Source of the DNA: Roseivirga spongicola
GTDB lineage: Bacteria; Bacteroidota; Bacteroidia; Cytophagales; Cyclobacteriaceae
Assembly: GCF_001592965.1 (NCBI RefSeq)
Contig: NZ_LRPC01000028.1
Location: forward strand, 372,001-436,000
Reading direction: 5' to 3'
DNA length: 64,000 nucleotides
In this document: positions 33,961-42,923 of the stretch, piece after piece
How the letters are laid out: each line of letters opens with the position of its first letter
Numbering within the stretch: position 1 is the first letter of the stretch
Program-made: the position numbers and the translations under genes
The notes under the pieces: generated by a model
Told to the model about the DNA's origin: nothing
Databases searched by the model: none
What the model saw: the letters and a program-made list of their open reading frames with translations, nothing else

Positions 33961-34632
33961 ATGATTATGCGAGATATTTATTCTATTCTGGTTTCTGCAA
34001 TGCTAGTTCTATCAGTAAGTGCTTGCTATGGTCAGAGTGAAGGCTCTCAGTTGGTTAATTTGAACAAGGCGAAAGGAGCAGGAGAAGAGGTGGCCACATT
34101 TGCTGGTGGATGCTTCTGGTGTACAGAAGCAGTCTTTGAAAGAGTTAAGGGAGTAAGAGATGTGGTTTCTGGCTATACAGGTGGGCCTGAACAAAGCCCA
34201 ACTTACTATGAGGTAAGTTATGGTAAGACCGAACATGCTGAAGCAGTTCAGATCTATTATGATCCTCAGGTTATTACTTATCAGGAATTGCTAGATATAT
34301 TCTTTGTAGCTCACAACCCTATACAAGCTAATGGTCAAGGCCCTGATATTGGTAAGCAGTATAGGCCAGTGGTGTATTATCATGATGCCGCTCAGAAATC
34401 GGCAACAGAGAATACAATTAAAAAGCTAGATGCCTCTGGAAAGTATTCGAAGTCTATAGTAACTGAGGTTGAAGCATTTGAAGAGTTCTGGCTAGCCGAA
34501 GATTATCACCAAAACTATTATGAACTCAATCCTGGGAATCCATACATAATTCAAGTGGCTGTTCCTAAGGTAAAGAAGTTTAAGAAAATATTTCCAGAGT
34601 ATGTAAAAGCAAAGTACTCAGGAGAAAACTAA
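33961..34632 (+). CDS. msrA: Methionine-S-sulfoxide reductase MsrA, lipoprotein form
   Basis: 223 residues. The lipobox VSAC places the lipidated Cys at about residue 22. The catalytic Cys51 lies in FAGGCFWCTEAVFE, followed by VVSGYTGG and YHQNYYELNP. It reduces methionine-S-sulfoxide in exported proteins, complementing the exported MsrB nearby. Its stop overlaps by 4 bp the 3' end of the convergent HEAT-like gene. Confidence 0.93.
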   Translation: MIMRDIYSILVSAMLVLSVSACYGQSEGSQLVNLNKAKGAGEEVATFAGGCFWCTEAVFERVKGVRDVVSGYTGGPEQSPTYYEVSYGKTEHAEAVQIYYDPQVITYQELLDIFFVAHNPIQANGQGPDIGKQYRPVVYYHDAAQKSATENTIKKLDASGKYSKSIVTEVEAFEEFWLAEDYHQNYYELNPGNPYIIQVAVPKVKKFKKIFPEYVKAKYSGEN

Positions 34633-35147
34633 AGTTTAGAGAGGGCATTAAGTATTTTTTGCCCTCTATTTTTTTCACCCGCTGTGCCTTCTGGAATAAT
34701 TTGCTCTATGGCTCCCATGAGTTCGTTTTTTAATTCAGGAACTTGTTTTACAATATTGTAGGCAGTAGACATAGAGAAGACTTTTACGGCTACTGGTTCG
34801 TTATTGTCTTCAAGGAATCTTATACATACATCATACAATTCTCCCCAGAGATTCTCATCTACATTTTGGAATTGTAAAACTCTTAGTACATTTCTTTTAA
34901 CAGCCACAATACAGTCTGTTTGCCTAATTGCCTTAACCATTCTAGGGAAGAAAGGCTTGATTAGTTCTGGTTGTTTATCACCTAAAGTCCCAACTACCCA
35001 GGCAGCTCTCTGCACCATTATGTGATTTGAGCTAAAGAATTGATCCATCAAAGCATCAATTTCACTAGGGTTATTTAATAGGTGTTCAACTATTAAGTCT
35101 TTATTCTCTTTGCTATGTTCTTTGGTGAGTTGAGCCTTGATGTCCAT
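34629..35147 (-). CDS. HEAT-repeat-like protein, unknown function
   Basis: 172 residues from the ATG at 35145-35147. A longer frame reaches 35204, but the added residues look random and the MDIKAQL start is typical. Helix pairs such as HIMVQRAAWVVGTLGDKQ and VKRNVLRVLQFQNV are HEAT/adenylate-cyclase-repeat-like, suggesting a protein-binding surface. It is convergent with msrA with a 4-bp overlap. The partner is unknown. Confidence 0.72.
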   Translation of the reverse strand: MDIKAQLTKEHSKENKDLIVEHLLNNPSEIDALMDQFFSSNHIMVQRAAWVVGTLGDKQPELIKPFFPRMVKAIRQTDCIVAVKRNVLRVLQFQNVDENLWGELYDVCIRFLEDNNEPVAVKVFSMSTAYNIVKQVPELKNELMGAIEQIIPEGTAGEKNRGQKILNALSKL

Positions 35148-35221
35148 ATCTATTGGTAAATAACAAAAGTCAATCTCCAAATTCCAAGATTCCTCAACTC
35201 TCAATATTCTGTTTCTTTTTT

Positions 35222-35290
35222 CATCCCAAGGAACCGAAGGATCAGTCCGTCTATGTTCATGAGCAGATCCTTCGGCACGCTCATGATGGG
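35222..35290. repeat. Nested inverted repeat in the gap before the DUF456 gene
   Basis: CCGAAGGATC (35234-35243) pairs with GATCCTTCGG (35266-35275). CATGAGC and GCTCATG, and CATCCC and GATGGG, are further inverted pairs. The block resembles the CATCCCGAGGAATCGAGGGATC segments in the tandem repeat at 41 kb. Confidence 0.5.
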
Positions 35291-35407
35291 GAAAATTTTT
35301 TAGCCCAAAAATTCATCCATCGACAATGGACTATCGACCATTGACTTGTACTAAGGTGTAACAAATCAAAGTTTTGTGCATCTTTAAATTAGGTCAAAAC
35401 AACAACC

Positions 35408-35887
35408 ATGGATATTCTTTTAATCATTCTCGGTTTTATTTGTGTCATTGTAGGTATTGGAGGATGTTTTTTGCCCATCCTGCCTGGTCCGCCAATCAGT
35501 TTTTTGGCATTATTACTACTTCAATGGACAGAGAAGTCGCCTTTTGATTCTGACACTCTTTGGCTTTGGGCCTTTATTACTGCAGCTGTTACAGCGCTAG
35601 ATTACGTTGTGCCCATTTATGGAACCAAGAAGTTCGGAGGAACTAAAAGAGGAGTGTGGGGCAGCACCATCGGATTGTTGGTTGGTTTGTTCTTTTTTCC
35701 TCCATTCGGAATTATTATCGGTCCGTTTGTAGGCGCCTTTTTGGGAGAAATGAGTACTGGCAAGACTACCAATAAAGCCGCACTCAGGTCTGCCTTCGGT
35801 TCCTTTGTTGGTTTCTTGGCAGGAACACTCCTGAAATTAATAGCTTCTGCTTGGATGGCCTGGCTCTTTGTGGTGAATGTTTTTTAG
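35408..35887 (+). CDS. DUF456 family integral membrane protein
   Basis: 159 residues with about four membrane spans. The N-terminal GFICVIVGIGGCFLPILPGPP, the DYVVPIYGTKKFGGTKRGVWG loop and the glycine-rich GIIIGPFVGAFLGE segment are characteristic of DUF456 (parts quoted). The function of the family is unknown. A single gene with no operon partners. Confidence 0.88.
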   Translation: MDILLIILGFICVIVGIGGCFLPILPGPPISFLALLLLQWTEKSPFDSDTLWLWAFITAAVTALDYVVPIYGTKKFGGTKRGVWGSTIGLLVGLFFFPPFGIIIGPFVGAFLGEMSTGKTTNKAALRSAFGSFVGFLAGTLLKLIASAWMAWLFVVNVF

Positions 35888-36106
35888 AAGTTTCTTTGAT
35901 TCAAGGGAGAAATCTTGCCTCTAACTTTTTGGCCGATGCCTCGTTCCCTCGGGATGTAAATGATTAGTTTTTCCTATACTAAGCAATCCCGATAGCTATT
36001 GGGAGAAGTATATGCCAGATTACATTGATAGGTCAGTTTAACATCCCAAACAGCATCACTTTCTAGTGTTGTATTTCTTCAGTATACTTGAATTAAACAT
36101 TCATCT

Positions 36107-37450
36107 ATGAAACTGACTCAAGCCAATTTTGGTGTCTTTACCAAAATCATCTGTTTACTTGTTCTTTTCGTCTCATTTCAGGCCAATGCTCAACTCGATC
36201 GTACCGAAAAAAAGCTTTCTTCTTGGGTAGATGAGCATAACTCTGAAGCATTAGACTTACTTAAAGAGCTTATTAACATCAATTCTGGCACCATGAATTT
36301 TGATGGAGTGAGACAAGTGGCGGATGTTCTAATTCCGAAATTTGAAGCAATTGGAATGGATGCCAGTTTTATTGATGGAAGCTCATGGAACCGCGCTGGG
36401 CATTTGGTGGCCAAAATTGAAGGAGGAAAAGGGCCGAAGATTTTAATGATTGGTCATTTAGATACCGTATTTGAACCAGATAGCCCATTCCAGCAATGGG
36501 AACAGGTTGATGAAAATACTATCAAAGGGCCTGGAATTGCCGATATGAAAGGTGGAGATGTAATTATTCTTCAGTCCTTAGCTGCATTAAATGAGGCTGG
36601 TCTACTGAAAGACATGAACATTTGGGTGGTGATGACAGGTGATGAAGAACTCAGCGGCAGGCCACTTGACCTTTCTAAAGCGGAGTTGAAAAAGGCTGCG
36701 GAATGGGCTGATATTGCGCTTGGGTTTGAAAACGGTGATGGCAATCCAAAGACAGCGAATGTAGCCCGTAGAAGTTCATCTGGTTGGACACTAGAGGTGA
36801 AGGGTGTTCCTTCACATTCGTCTCAAATCTTTAAACCGAACATTGGGGCAGGTGCCATCTATGAGGCTTCTCGAATTCTTTATCAATTCTATGAAGAACT
36901 GTCAGGAGAAGAGTTTTTAACCTTTAACCCAGGGAATATTGTAGGTGGAACCGATATTAGCTACAATGACAAAACCAATTCTGGGACTGCTTTTGGAAAG
37001 ACCAACGTAGTAGCCGAATCTGCTATTGTGAATGGTGATATTCGCTGTATCAGTGAGGAACAGTACAAGAGGGCACAGGAAGTGATGAAACGCATAGTTT
37101 CAGAGCATTTGCCCCAAACTGAAGCAACAATCACTTTCAGTGATGGTTATCCGCCTTTTGCCCCAACTGATGGCAATTATGAACTTCTAAAGCAATTCAG
37201 TCAGGTGAGTCAAGATTTAGGCTTTGGAGAGGTTACTCCTGTAAACCCTGCAGACGCTGGTGCAGCAGATATATCATTTACAGCTTTTGGAATTAAAATG
37301 GGCATTGATGGAATGGGAATGGGCGGAACTCAAGGTCATACTGTCAATGAAGCTGGAGATCTAAGAACCTTGCCAATGCAGACTAAAAGAGCTGCAGTTT
37401 TAATGTACCGCCTGCTAACTGATAAGTCACTTTCTTTTTCCAATAAATAG
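36107..37450 (+). CDS. Exported M20 family peptidase (glutamate carboxypeptidase-like)
   Basis: 447 residues with a signal peptide (about 1-27, ending FQANAQ). Metal ligands of the M20 di-zinc site are visible: His in IGHLDTVF, Asp in GIADMKGG, the Glu pair in TGDEELSG, Asp in PADAGAADIS and His in TQGHTVNE. The dimerisation domain lies in the middle. It resembles carboxypeptidase G2, which removes C-terminal glutamate from folate-like or peptide substrates. The substrate here is unproven. Monocistronic. Confidence 0.9.
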   Translation: MKLTQANFGVFTKIICLLVLFVSFQANAQLDRTEKKLSSWVDEHNSEALDLLKELININSGTMNFDGVRQVADVLIPKFEAIGMDASFIDGSSWNRAGHLVAKIEGGKGPKILMIGHLDTVFEPDSPFQQWEQVDENTIKGPGIADMKGGDVIILQSLAALNEAGLLKDMNIWVVMTGDEELSGRPLDLSKAELKKAAEWADIALGFENGDGNPKTANVARRSSSGWTLEVKGVPSHSSQIFKPNIGAGAIYEASRILYQFYEELSGEEFLTFNPGNIVGGTDISYNDKTNSGTAFGKTNVVAESAIVNGDIRCISEEQYKRAQEVMKRIVSEHLPQTEATITFSDGYPPFAPTDGNYELLKQFSQVSQDLGFGEVTPVNPADAGAADISFTAFGIKMGIDGMGMGGTQGHTVNEAGDLRTLPMQTKRAAVLMYRLLTDKSLSFSNK

Positions 37451-37565
37451 ATAAAGATCTGTTGAAAATAGATAGACTTAATAAGTTGCTACTTTGCCCT
37501 CATCTAGTATACTTTTCTGGATGAGAAATTCAGACTGTCCAAGGATGAGTTATGCACTAGCATCG

Positions 37566-38357
37566 CTACTTCTTGCTATATCTTTTTCTTGACTCTTCGC
37601 TGAAAATGATTCGGAAAGAATAAACTTCATTCAAAGGTTTACCACGAGAATAGAATTTTTTGAGTTTTGGGAATTCATTGAATATTGTTCTAATCTCATT
37701 AACATATGCCTCTGGAGCTTTAGCTTTGATTATATATAGACTATCTTTTTGGCCTAATTTTATGCCTGCATATAGGCAGTATTCCTTTGATAGTTCAGGA
37801 AACTTCTTCCAATCAATTCGATTAAAAACTTTAGTTATTATAGAGTCTGGGTGATTTGAAAAGTTGTTGTCATCTGGTCTATATCCATTTATAAAGTGAC
37901 TCTGATCAACTTGATTTCCTTTGTCGATTTCCAGAACTGTTTCTTCTTCATAGAATCTTGAGAATCCCGTATGATTATACTTTATTACTTCTCCATGCTG
38001 AATAAAAAGGTTGCCGGAGTACCAATTAGCTTTTATAGGGAAATCAGTGTTAAATAGTTTACGGAAGATGCTTTTTTCTTTGTCGGCACATTGGAATACA
38101 TCAATAAGAAATAATTCATTGTTTTCAATTTTCCACAACCCTTGATATCCTCTCCACAACCCAGTGGAACACATCTCTTTAAGGAAGGGATATTTCTCAT
38201 TTCTTTTATCTAGTTCACCTAAATAGGGATCTAATGGTAAAGAAAGCATTTCCAACGTATCACCATTATATATAATCAACTCTGAAGCTTGACTTGTGGC
38301 AAAGGATAACTTAATAGATAGACTGAGAATTAGGGCAATGATTAATCTCCTATGCAT
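37566..38357 (-). CDS. Exported hypothetical protein, 263 aa
   Basis: From the ATG at 38355-38357 the chain begins with a signal peptide (HRRLIIALILSLSIKLSFA). The upstream extension to 38444 would overlap the neighbouring membrane-protein gene, so the shorter form is chosen. The body contains WKIENNELFLIDVFQC and YSGNLFIQHGEVIKYNHTG, strand-rich and Trp/Tyr-rich, of no recognised family. It probably folds in the periplasm. It lies 8 bp downstream of the 92-aa membrane-protein gene and may share its transcript. Confidence 0.65.
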   Translation of the reverse strand: MHRRLIIALILSLSIKLSFATSQASELIIYNGDTLEMLSLPLDPYLGELDKRNEKYPFLKEMCSTGLWRGYQGLWKIENNELFLIDVFQCADKEKSIFRKLFNTDFPIKANWYSGNLFIQHGEVIKYNHTGFSRFYEEETVLEIDKGNQVDQSHFINGYRPDDNNFSNHPDSIITKVFNRIDWKKFPELSKEYCLYAGIKLGQKDSLYIIKAKAPEAYVNEIRTIFNEFPKLKKFYSRGKPLNEVYSFRIIFSEESRKRYSKK

Positions 38358-38365
38358 CAATTGGC

Positions 38366-38644
38366 TTATTTGTTCAAATGACTTTGACTTAAGAAATAAA
38401 TATAAGGTCCAAGAAATGGCAGAAAGAGCATTAACATTCCCCAATGGTAAGGAAGTCTACGTTTGGCTATATCCATGAAAAGCGCAATGTAGCAAGGCAG
38501 GAAACAGGCAAAGGCTAGAATAAAGACTGCTGGAGCATTATCGAATGTCAGACTCTGGCTAATTCCAAATATAAATAGGAGAAGGGCAAAGCTTAGTAAA
38601 GTACCAACCGCCCATTTAGGCATAAATGTTATTTGTGAGTTCAT
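38366..38644 (-). CDS. Small membrane protein, 92 aa
   Basis: Three hydrophobic segments (about 10-30, 37-58 and 68-86). The last, WGMLMLFLPFLGPYIYFL, resembles the PLDc_N domain (phospholipase D-nuclease N-terminal type), a small membrane module of unknown function. It lies 8 bp upstream of an exported hypothetical gene in the same direction. Confidence 0.62.
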   Translation of the reverse strand: MNSQITFMPKWAVGTLLSFALLLFIFGISQSLTFDNAPAVFILAFACFLPCYIALFMDIAKRRLPYHWGMLMLFLPFLGPYIYFLSQSHLNK

Positions 38645-38735
38645 GTTAGGAATATAGTGATTTCATTAATGAATATTGGTTTTCTAATTGATTAGTGGCT
38701 TGTTAGTAGGATGATCGTGTCTCTTGAAATGATGA

Positions 38736-39608
38736 TTACTGAATATACCCTTTCCGAAACTGCTGTGGCGTTTGGGTGGTGTGTTTTTTAAAGAGCCTAG
38801 AGAAATAGGAGTAGTCAGAATAGCCCAACTGGTTAGCTACTTCTGCAATGCTTAAATCTCTAAACATCAATAAGCGTTTTGCCTCTAACAATACCCTAGC
38901 GGTAATTACTTGACTTACTGATGTGCCTAAAACGTGATTGCAGATTCTATTGAGATGCTTTAAGGTTATGTTGAGTTGGTCGGCATAATATGATGGTCCT
39001 TTTTCATCTTTGTAAGAGATTTCCACTAAGTGTTCTAAAGTCCTAATTGTGCTGTCATAATGCGAGTTCCTTTTCACCTTATGATTTGTCGGGCTGTAAG
39101 CCCGTGTCAATGCTATATATACAAGAGTTATAAGGGAGTGAATTTTCAGCGCTTTATACTCATGGCTTGCTTTGTACTCTTGTAGCAAGTTGTGACATAG
39201 ATCGTGCACCGAACTAAACGCTTCTCCGTCTAACACTATTTCTGGAGTATTCTGTTTTGAATAGAAAAAAGGAAACTCATCTAACTCGAATTCACTATCT
39301 CTTAACATGAAAAACTCTTTTGAATGAAGAAAAACAAAGCCTTTTACATCATCTGAAAGCTCCCAATGATGTACCTGACCAGGTGCCATAACAAAAAAAC
39401 TCCCAGGTTTTACTTCAAATTCATTGAAGTCTATTTCGTGAATTCCTTCGCCATGAGTAAAAAGTACATTCAAATAAAAGTTGTGCTTGTGTGGGTGTGA
39501 AATCTTATTATGATGATCTAAAAGATGTGTTTTTAGGTCATTAATGTAAACTCCATTTCCTCCACTAAGCAAGAATTGATCGAGGTGTAATATTGGGATA
39601 TTCTCCAT
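38736..39608 (-). CDS. AraC family transcriptional regulator
   Basis: 290 residues. The N-terminal cupin-like sensor domain (about 15-135; GVYINDLKTHLL, GSFFVMAPGQVHHWEL) is followed by a C-terminal double HTH (about 190-288; LNITLKHLNRICNHVLG, LSIAEVANQLGYSDYSYFSR, FKKHTTQTPQQFRK). The ligand is probably a small hydrophilic compound. It is divergent from the DUF983 gene and may control it or itself; other targets are not evident. Confidence 0.93.
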   Translation of the reverse strand: MENIPILHLDQFLLSGGNGVYINDLKTHLLDHHNKISHPHKHNFYLNVLFTHGEGIHEIDFNEFEVKPGSFFVMAPGQVHHWELSDDVKGFVFLHSKEFFMLRDSEFELDEFPFFYSKQNTPEIVLDGEAFSSVHDLCHNLLQEYKASHEYKALKIHSLITLVYIALTRAYSPTNHKVKRNSHYDSTIRTLEHLVEISYKDEKGPSYYADQLNITLKHLNRICNHVLGTSVSQVITARVLLEAKRLLMFRDLSIAEVANQLGYSDYSYFSRLFKKHTTQTPQQFRKGYIQ

Positions 39609-39684
39609 ACTACAATTAATGGAAAATGTCTTAATTGTGCTAGTATTAGAGTGTATTGTAACAGCTTTGTTTTCTACATGATTC

Positions 39685-39692
39685 TAACTTTG
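39685..39692 (+). promoter_or_regulatory. Possible -7 promoter element for the DUF983 gene
   Basis: TAACTTTG matches TAnnTTTG exactly and sits 18 nt before the ATG. A TTTG 15 nt upstream (39666-39669) is a little close for the -33 box, so the call is tentative. Confidence 0.4.
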
Positions 39693-39710
39693 CAATAAAT
39701 TGAAAAGGAG

Positions 39711-40109
39711 ATGGGTAGGTTCAACTCAATGGTAAAAGGCAAATGCCCTAAATGTGAAGAAGGAAAGATTTTTGAGTCAAATGGAAATATTCTGAAGCTT
39801 CAGGGGCCAAAGATGCATGAGAATTGTCCTCATTGCAATTTCAAATTTGAACGTGAACCAGGCTATTTTTTCGGAGCCATGTTTGTGAGTTACGGTATTA
39901 CTACGGCTGAGGCAATCGCTACTTTTGTTGCTATCAGGGTTTTAGGAATAGAAATGTCTGTAGACCTCATGATGGCCATAATTACAGCTGTAATGCTTAT
40001 TTTCTTATTTCCGAACTTTAAACTATCGAGAATATTGTGGCTCTATCTTTTCACAAAAAAACATAGAACCACTCCTGTAGATGCCGCTAGTTCAGAAGCT
40101 CAGGCTTAG
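39711..40109 (+). CDS. DUF983 family membrane protein with zinc-ribbon
   Basis: 132 residues. Two CxxC pairs (GKCPKCEEG and NCPHCNF) form a zinc-ribbon, followed by EREPGYFFGAMFVSYG and two membrane helices (about 53-75 and 82-100). This is the DUF983 pattern, common in Bacteroidota and alpha-proteobacteria. The function is unknown. It is convergent with the S1/P1 nuclease with a 1-nt gap. Confidence 0.9.
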   Translation: MGRFNSMVKGKCPKCEEGKIFESNGNILKLQGPKMHENCPHCNFKFEREPGYFFGAMFVSYGITTAEAIATFVAIRVLGIEMSVDLMMAIITAVMLIFLFPNFKLSRILWLYLFTKKHRTTPVDAASSEAQA

Positions 40110-40110
40110 A

Positions 40111-40887
40111 TTATCCGTAAATGTCGTTGATAACTCCTGCCAATCTAACTCCAGCCTGAAGGACTCTTAACTTGATGATGTCGAAATACTTATAGCCATA
40201 TTGATAGCTCAATCTTCCATTTTCCGGAACATCATACACTTGGTCTCTATAAGACATAGACTCATAAGCCCATTCTCTTACGGTTGCAGACTGCCAATCT
40301 TTTATCTGACTTGAACTCGGGTGATTTACCCAATCTGCAAACTCTGTGTAGCTCAATTGTTTGCCATCGATCATGCGACTATCCCAAACGCTATGCAGGT
40401 TAGTGCTGCTTCCGAAATATTCAACTTTAACATCGTTTCCACCACGATCTTCACCATTCCCAACATGAAGAGGTTGGTGAATGTCGCCAATCAAATGAAC
40501 TAGAAACTTCAGTTTTGTAGCCTCCTCTTCGGCCGATAAGTCCCCTGCCTTAAGCTCGGCAGTGATGGTTTCTATCGCTTTGATTACATCGCCACCTTCT
40601 TGCTCAGGAGCTTCTTCATAAGTCATTCCATCGGGGATTGTGCAGTAATGCCAAGTGTTGGCATAATCGTAAGCCCTGTCCGATCTTACTTCATCCATCC
40701 ATGTGCTTACCTCAGCCAGTGTTTCGCTGCCAAGAACACGTTTCACATTTTTCTGCGCCTTTTTGCTTAACATACCATCAGCGATATGACCAACTGTTCT
40801 ATGTCCAATTTGTCCCCAGAAGAAACTGCTTGAGGTTAGAGAAATAGAGAACAATACTAGAAGCGAAAGAGTAAGAAATTTTCTCAT
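40111..40887 (-). CDS. S1/P1-type secreted nuclease
   Basis: 258 residues from the ATG at 40885-40887. A longer frame from a TTG at 40905 would start inside the promoter box, so the shorter form is right. After the signal peptide, the mature chain begins near Trp of FFWGQIGHR, and the trinuclear zinc ligands are visible: WGxxGHR, STWMDEVR, TWHYC, HLIGDIHQPLHVG and LHSVWD. It degrades single-stranded DNA and RNA and 3'-nucleotides outside the cytosol, probably for phosphate or nucleoside scavenging. Confidence 0.92.
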   Translation of the reverse strand: MRKFLTLSLLVLFSISLTSSSFFWGQIGHRTVGHIADGMLSKKAQKNVKRVLGSETLAEVSTWMDEVRSDRAYDYANTWHYCTIPDGMTYEEAPEQEGGDVIKAIETITAELKAGDLSAEEEATKLKFLVHLIGDIHQPLHVGNGEDRGGNDVKVEYFGSSTNLHSVWDSRMIDGKQLSYTEFADWVNHPSSSQIKDWQSATVREWAYESMSYRDQVYDVPENGRLSYQYGYKYFDIIKLRVLQAGVRLAGVINDIYG

Positions 40888-40902
40888 GACTTGAAATTTG
40901 CC

Positions 40903-40930
40903 CAAAGATAAGGATGTAATGGTTTACAAA
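40903..40930 (-). promoter_or_regulatory. Promoter of the S1/P1 nuclease gene
   Basis: On the minus strand TTTG, a 16-nt spacer and TATCTTTG precede the gene. The -7 box fits TAnnTTTG exactly and ends 15 nt before the ATG at 40887. Confidence 0.5.
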
Positions 40931-41019
40931 GAGCGATTTTAAATTTAACTAATGTGAATTAGGCTTTACCTTTTGATGAACTAAGCGTTTACCTCCCTGT
41001 CCTCATAAGATTCTCATCC

Positions 41020-41925
41020 CCATCAGAGTCACACGCAATGGATTCTGATGATGCTTTAAGATGCTCAGAGTCCCTTTAAGGAGACGTCTGAGCGAGGTAA
41101 ATGTCCCTTTTAGGAGGTTTTTGGGTGAGGAGCTATAAATGTTAGAATTGTACGAAGTTCTCTAATCGAAGGCTGGCTAACTACTTTCACTATGTAGATA
41201 TAGAGCTGTGAGCTTTGTTCAAGCTCTTTTTCATCCCGAGGAATCGAGGGATCGGCCAGGCTTTATTTATTGCTCAAGCAGTGTTGTCACTCTTAAGCTG
41301 GATTCTGGTGACAAAACCCAATCAACCTAGAGTATTAGTCGAAGCGAGACGCTTCAACTAGGTTGGAAGCTGACAAGTTCAACTGAGGCGCGTCTCACTG
41401 GTCAGACCACTCCAAGTGGTCAGACCAGTTGATTCCCATCTCCATCCGAGTCTCGCGCAGTGGACTCTGATGATGCTTTAAGATGCTCAGAGTCCCTTTC
41501 AGGAGACTCTAAGCGAGGAGCGTGTCTCTTTCTGGAGGTGCCTGAGTGAGCTTGGTGTGGTAGAGAAGTTCTCTACTTGAAGGCTGGCTTCCTACTTTCA
41601 CTGTTGTAAGGCTCCTAGTTTTGTTCAAGCTCTTTCTCATCCCGAGGAATCGAGGGATCGGCCAGGCTTCATTTATCGCTTATTCAGTGATGTCATCTGG
41701 AAGCTGGGTTTTGGTGACAACACTCAAATAGTCTGAGTATTAGTCGAAGCGAGACGCTTCAACTAGGGTGGAAGCTGGCAAGTTCAACTGTGCGCGTTTC
41801 ACTGGTCAGACCACTCCAAGTGGTCAGACCAGTTGATTCCCAACACTATCAGAGTCTCATGCAGTGGACTCTGATGATGCTTTAAGATGCTCAGAGTCCC
41901 TTTCAGGAGACGTCTGAGCGTAAAA
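41020..41925. repeat. Long tandem repeat, about 405-bp unit, in a gene-free region
   Basis: The motif TCTGATGATGCTTTAAGATG recurs at 41044, 41466 and 41870 (steps 422 and 404). The intervening body is present twice, with CATCCCGAGGAATCGAGGG at 41232 and 41638. Each unit carries the hairpin GAAGCG-AGA-CGCTTC (41341 and 41746) and a 15-bp inverted repeat, ACTGGTCAGACCACT with one central mismatch (41397 and 41801). GACTCTGA and TCAGAGTC bracket the first motif. No ORF spans it. This explains most of the 1.1 kb between the S1/P1 gene and the YCII gene. Confidence 0.8.
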
Positions 41926-42035
41926 GGTGTTGCGTTTCAATTTGACCTACGATTTGAAGGGTAGACGAAATTTCTATCTTCCAGCTATCGTCCTCGGACT
42001 TTATTGCTAATTTCATTCATTCTTAATTCATCGAT

Positions 42036-42725
42036 ATGAAACTCAAATTGACCTTCCTCGCTCTGTTCCTAATGGTTGCTGCTCAATTACAGGCTCAGTA
42101 TGGTGATGGTAGATATACCTTCGTTTTCCTGAACACGAATCCTGACCGAGCTGAACTACCCAAAGAGCAAGTCGATAGCCTTCAGTCAGGACATATTGCT
42201 AATATCAATCGGCTAGTGAAAGAGCAGAAGATGATTGCTGCAGGTCCGTTTTATAATGGGGGAGGTATTTTTCTATTCGATACCAATAAGACCGATACGG
42301 AAGCAGTTTTAAATTCTGATCCTGCAATTTCTGCTGGCCGTTTTAAGCTAGAGGTTTATCCGTTCGATCTGATGGAAGGGAAGCTTTGCACGCTTTGGCA
42401 TAAAGACGAAGCCGATGTAGAAATGACGACCTATTACTTCGTACGCTTTGAGCCAAATAAGGGTGATGAGAACATTGATGCAGTAAAGACTAATCGTTTT
42501 ACTGAGAATTTGCTGAAAGAACTCAAACAGAAGTACAAGGACAACGCTGAGTTGGTTGGAGCTATTAACTTAAATGCCAATGAAGGTCAGGTTGTCATCT
42601 ATAAATCAGATCAGGAGGGAGGAGTTGAAGAGCTTTTCGCGACTCATGAATTGGTTAAAAAGGGCTTGATGTCCTATTATCACAGACAAATTTATTTCCC
42701 TAAAGGAGTATTCTGTGAAAATTAA
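42036..42725 (+). CDS. Exported YCII-domain protein, probably duplicated domain
   Basis: 229 residues with a signal peptide (about 1-20, ending LQAQ). Residues about 27-110 form a YciI-like ferredoxin-fold domain (YTFVFLNTN, HIANINRLVKEQKMIAAGPF, GGIFLFDT). Residues about 130-225 look like a second, diverged copy (TTYYFVRFEPNK, VVIYKSDQ, LVKKGLMSYYHRQIYF). YCII proteins are mostly of unknown function. Export is unusual for the family. A single gene after the tandem repeat. Confidence 0.78.
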   Translation: MKLKLTFLALFLMVAAQLQAQYGDGRYTFVFLNTNPDRAELPKEQVDSLQSGHIANINRLVKEQKMIAAGPFYNGGGIFLFDTNKTDTEAVLNSDPAISAGRFKLEVYPFDLMEGKLCTLWHKDEADVEMTTYYFVRFEPNKGDENIDAVKTNRFTENLLKELKQKYKDNAELVGAINLNANEGQVVIYKSDQEGGVEELFATHELVKKGLMSYYHRQIYFPKGVFCEN

Positions 42726-42923
42726 CTCAAAACCATTTTCTTTCTGAATTAGGATTGATTGAACTTGTTCAAGTTAGGATTTTATAGCCTGAAGCTCTGC
42801 CTGAAAGACATGGTTTATGTGGTAAGCCGATTTCTGAGAAGCAGGTCATTCCTGCTCAATTGTTCCTAGCTATTTTGAAGGTTAACCCAGACTCATTGTT
42901 CGAGTTTTTGATAGCAAAAACAT

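Noticed and set aside
41020-41925. CRISPR array
   Set aside because: Repeats are about 405 bp apart, imperfect, and without regular spacers or cas genes.
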